This document shows, one piece after another, positions 62,047 to 64,000 of a stretch of DNA of 64,000 nucleotides (its first letter is position 1; each line of letters starts with the position of its first letter). A program made the translations under genes and the position numbers. The notes beneath the pieces were generated by a model. The model was not told the DNA's origin and ran no database searches. It was given only the letters and a program-made list of their open reading frames with translations. This stretch comes from Hyphomicrobiales bacterium (GTDB taxonomy: Bacteria > Pseudomonadota > Alphaproteobacteria > Rhizobiales > Rhizobiaceae), in assembly GCA_021775415.1 (NCBI GenBank), contig JAJFHV010000008.1, positions 1-64,000 on the forward strand, read 5' to 3'.

Positions 62047-63006
62047 CTAGAGGCCAAGCCAACCGTCTACACGGTCAGAGTTTGCAGCCACCCATGCTTT
62101 GGCAACTTCACCAGCGGATTTGCCGCTTTCAATCTCGTAGGCAAAAGAAGACACATCTTCACCGGTGAGTTTGATGTTTTTCAACAAATCAACGATCGCA
62201 GGTGAGCGCTCAGCCAATGATTTTGAATAGGCGATCTGAACCTGTTTCAAAGCATCTTCGGTCATGACCTTGGAGTTTTCATACCAGTTCGGATCCTCAG
62301 AAGGCTGTAAGGCTTTGTAATTTGCCGGATCGAACGGAGGCTCCTCCAAACGAACAACATCATGCTGGAACCAGATCGCATGTGGCGAATAACAGTAGAA
62401 CGCATACCCGATGCCCTTTTTGATGGAATCTCCAACGGTTGCTGTCATTACCGACTGGTCTGCCCGGATTGGATCCATGAACGGTAGTAATCCATAGTCA
62501 CGAACTTTCACCTGATTCACGTTTGCAGATGCCCAACCTGGAGCACCGACCCAAATTTCACCTTTACCGTTGCCGTCGGAATCCATCAACTTGGCGATCT
62601 CGGGACGAGCAAGGTCAAAGATTGATGTAACCCCGTTTGTTTCAGAAAAATTCTTCGAAACACAAAAGCTCTGTTTGCCCTCGTATGGGTTTTCCGAAAG
62701 TGCAACATTACCAGTTCCATCGACATATTTATCGGTGAAGCTTTTCTGGTTTGGAAGCCAGACATCCGGATGCACATCAATGTCACCCTTGCCCGAGTCC
62801 ATGGCAGCAAAAATCGCTGCATTGTCACCAGGGACAAGATCGGCTTCACCGCCGATACGGCTAGTCACAATTTCCTGGATAAGATGTGCGATTGCCTGCG
62901 CACCAGTCCAGGCCGGGGCTCCGATGTTCACCTTCTCCGCTGCAAATGCGGCCGATGAAACGGACATGGTGAGCGCAAAAAGCGCTCCTGCTATTGTTTT
63001 TTTCAT
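62047..63006 (-). CDS. Glycine betaine/DMSP-type ABC substrate-binding protein, ProX-like
   Basis: This 319-residue OpuAC-family periplasmic binding protein has a signal peptide (MKKTIAGALFALTMSVSSAAFA) and a mature domain with KVNIGAPAWTGAQAIAHLIQEIV, GDIDVHPDVWLPNQ and EIWVGAPGWASANVNQVKV. Tryptophans and tyrosines in these blocks could form the aromatic cage that binds trimethylammonium or dimethylsulfonium groups. Betaine and DMSP share such sites, and the ligand is not determined. It is the promoter-proximal gene of the importer, 89 bases before the ATPase gene. Confidence 0.9.
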   Translation of the reverse strand: MKKTIAGALFALTMSVSSAAFAAEKVNIGAPAWTGAQAIAHLIQEIVTSRIGGEADLVPGDNAAIFAAMDSGKGDIDVHPDVWLPNQKSFTDKYVDGTGNVALSENPYEGKQSFCVSKNFSETNGVTSIFDLARPEIAKLMDSDGNGKGEIWVGAPGWASANVNQVKVRDYGLLPFMDPIRADQSVMTATVGDSIKKGIGYAFYCYSPHAIWFQHDVVRLEEPPFDPANYKALQPSEDPNWYENSKVMTEDALKQVQIAYSKSLAERSPAIVDLLKNIKLTGEDVSSFAYEIESGKSAGEVAKAWVAANSDRVDGWLGL

Positions 63007-63088
63007 ATTACTCTCTCCCTAGGTTTCAATGTTGCTCACGTGCCGACTGTAGCGAGCTGTTACAGTATCTAAACCATCGCGCGATGGA

Positions 63089-63850
63089 TCATGGTTGTGT
63101 CGGCAAAAAGTCTCCGATGATGGTATTGAACAAATCTGGTTTTTCCATGTGAACGTTGTGGGCACAGTTTGGAACAACGGCCAGTGCGCTGCCGCTGATC
63201 CCCCGCCACAATGCTTCAGGCTGACTCCAGCCGTAGGATCGATCGTTATCGCCCCAAACTACCAAAGTCTCTGATTTGATATTCGCAAGATTGGCCCGGC
63301 CATCCCACGTCTCCCAAGCTGAAAGGCTCGCCAATGCTCCCTGCATGCTTGCTTTCATGCCGAGTGAAACACATGTCGGGTAGCCACCTGCTTTTTCACC
63401 CGCAAGAAACCAGGTGGCCGCAATCCGCCTCACAGAGCTTTCCAGTCCGTCATTTTGCAGGCGTAAACGTGATGCTTCAATTGTCTCGAACCGATCCGGT
63501 AGCGCGCCCACAGGACCCGTGCCGTAACAGATCAGGTTTTGAACTCTTTCCGGCGCAATTGCAGTCATCGCCTGTACGATCATACCGCCCATTGAATGAC
63601 CCAGAAGATGAAACCGCTTGATGCCAAGGTTGAGAAGACTTTCCAGAACCTGATTTGCAAACCCTGTGATTGTATTTGGGGCTTCCAGGTTTGCACTGTC
63701 GCCAAAGCCTGGAAGGTTGGGAGCGAGTACCTCAAACCGGTCTTGAAAATATGCTATCTGCTCTCGCCAAATCTCCGCACCGGCGAGGTACCCATGGATT
63801 AACACCAATGGGAACCCGCTTCCAGAACGTTCAATGACCAGCTGGTTCAT
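63089..63850 (-). CDS. Alpha/beta hydrolase
   Basis: This 253-residue cytosolic alpha/beta hydrolase has Ser86 in the elbow HLLGHSMGGMIVQ. Asp203 is likely in VVWGDNDRSYGWSQ, and His231 in PNCAHNVHMEKPDLF. The oxyanion motif is HGYLAGAEIW. The family includes esterases, lactonases and C-C hydrolases, and no substrate can be read from sequence. Its ATG overlaps the stop of the D-cysteine desulfhydrase-like gene (ATGA), so the two are co-translated. The ABC importer lies 82 bases downstream. Confidence 0.88.
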   Translation of the reverse strand: MNQLVIERSGSGFPLVLIHGYLAGAEIWREQIAYFQDRFEVLAPNLPGFGDSANLEAPNTITGFANQVLESLLNLGIKRFHLLGHSMGGMIVQAMTAIAPERVQNLICYGTGPVGALPDRFETIEASRLRLQNDGLESSVRRIAATWFLAGEKAGGYPTCVSLGMKASMQGALASLSAWETWDGRANLANIKSETLVVWGDNDRSYGWSQPEALWRGISGSALAVVPNCAHNVHMEKPDLFNTIIGDFLPTQP

Positions 63851-64000
63851 CAGGCAGCCTTTTGTCGCGAAAAGAGGTGCTGGTAAGCAAACAACCCTGC
63901 TGATCCACCAGTGTGAAGAAACACAACATTTTCTCCGGCCTTTAGAACGCCCTGCTTGATCAGCCCGATCATGCCCGCCATGCCTTTGCCCGAGTAGACC
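63849..64000 (-). CDS. D-cysteine desulfhydrase / L-cysteate sulfo-lyase family (C-terminal fragment)
   Basis: Only the last 50 codons are in the window. They read [17 protein letters not shown], then [18 protein letters not shown], which is the conserved C-terminus of PLP enzymes of the ACC deaminase/D-cysteine desulfhydrase group. CuyA, which releases sulfite from L-cysteate, belongs to the same group, so D-cysteine desulfhydrase and cysteate lyase cannot be separated here. Either would fit the organosulfur theme. The gene is coupled to the hydrolase gene by an ATGA overlap. Confidence 0.8.

Noticed and set aside
1-64000. CRISPR arrays, prophage, insertion sequences, restriction or toxin-antitoxin systems
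   Set aside because: No regular spaced repeats, integrase, transposase, phage structural genes or defence proteins were seen on either strand.

Overview
The window looks like a chromosomal segment of a marine alphaproteobacterium of the order Hyphomicrobiales (Rhizobiales). The evidence is a Porin_2-type porin (1-486), a RibB protein with a degenerate GTP-cyclohydrolase domain, a LysR/DUF1127 divergent pair, UbiA next to a DUF6101-like protein, and a gene content shared with Brucella/Ahrensia-type genomes. Base composition is moderate, roughly half G+C. Genes are tightly packed with many 1-8 nt overlaps. I saw no tRNA, rRNA, CRISPR array, prophage or insertion sequence. The genus cannot be fixed from the sequence alone.

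Region 1 (1-16 kb) is mostly housekeeping: porin, TldD protease, a formyltransferase, PdxH, a DnaJ-family chaperone, FabI, AroC, RibBX, a class II histone-deacetylase-like amidohydrolase, XseB, an Sco1-type copper protein, a TlyA rRNA methyltransferase and an RlmD/TrmA-type RNA methyltransferase. Region 2 (16-31 kb) holds an enoyl-CoA isomerase plus long acyl-CoA dehydrogenase pair, TsaC/Sua5, a D-2-hydroxyacid dehydrogenase, a nucleotide-scavenging operon (periplasmic 5'-nucleotidase plus NupC transporter), a LysR/DUF1127 pair, UbiA, PurD and an EAL phosphodiesterase. Region 3 (31-36 kb) carries glycyl-tRNA synthetase as glyQ and glyS, separated by an unknown membrane protein and a double-CDGSH iron-sulfur protein. 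GlyS contains a GC-rich in-frame insertion that looks like a repeat element.

Region 4 (36-41 kb) is a compact four-gene operon: an MFS carrier, an M24-fold protein matching the DMSP lyase DddP at every remembered metal and catalytic position, a TauD/TfdA dioxygenase and an FAD amine oxidase. A cytochrome P460 gene converges on it. Region 5 (41-55 kb) has SppA, TrmN6, polyprenyl diphosphate synthase, a TPR protein, IspE, MoaB, a cysteine-desulfurase-like protein, an L,D-transpeptidase, a cytochrome b561, and an orphan ABC binding protein with a divergent LysR gene. Region 6 (55.5-57 kb) is an AT-richer islet with a cysteine-rich tandem-repeat secreted protein broken by one frameshift and one amber codon.

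Region 7 (57-64 kb) is probably an organosulfur or betaine locus. A LysR regulator is divergent from an acyl-CoA-dehydrogenase-fold protein that lacks both possible catalytic glutamates. This is the signature of 3-sulfinopropionyl-CoA desulfinase. It is followed by a convergent ProXVW-type ABC importer, an alpha/beta hydrolase and the end of a D-cysteine desulfhydrase/L-cysteate lyase family gene. Together with the DddP operon, this points to uptake and breakdown of marine organosulfur osmolytes. A short palindromic motif around GCGGACATT recurs in at least six intergenic gaps.
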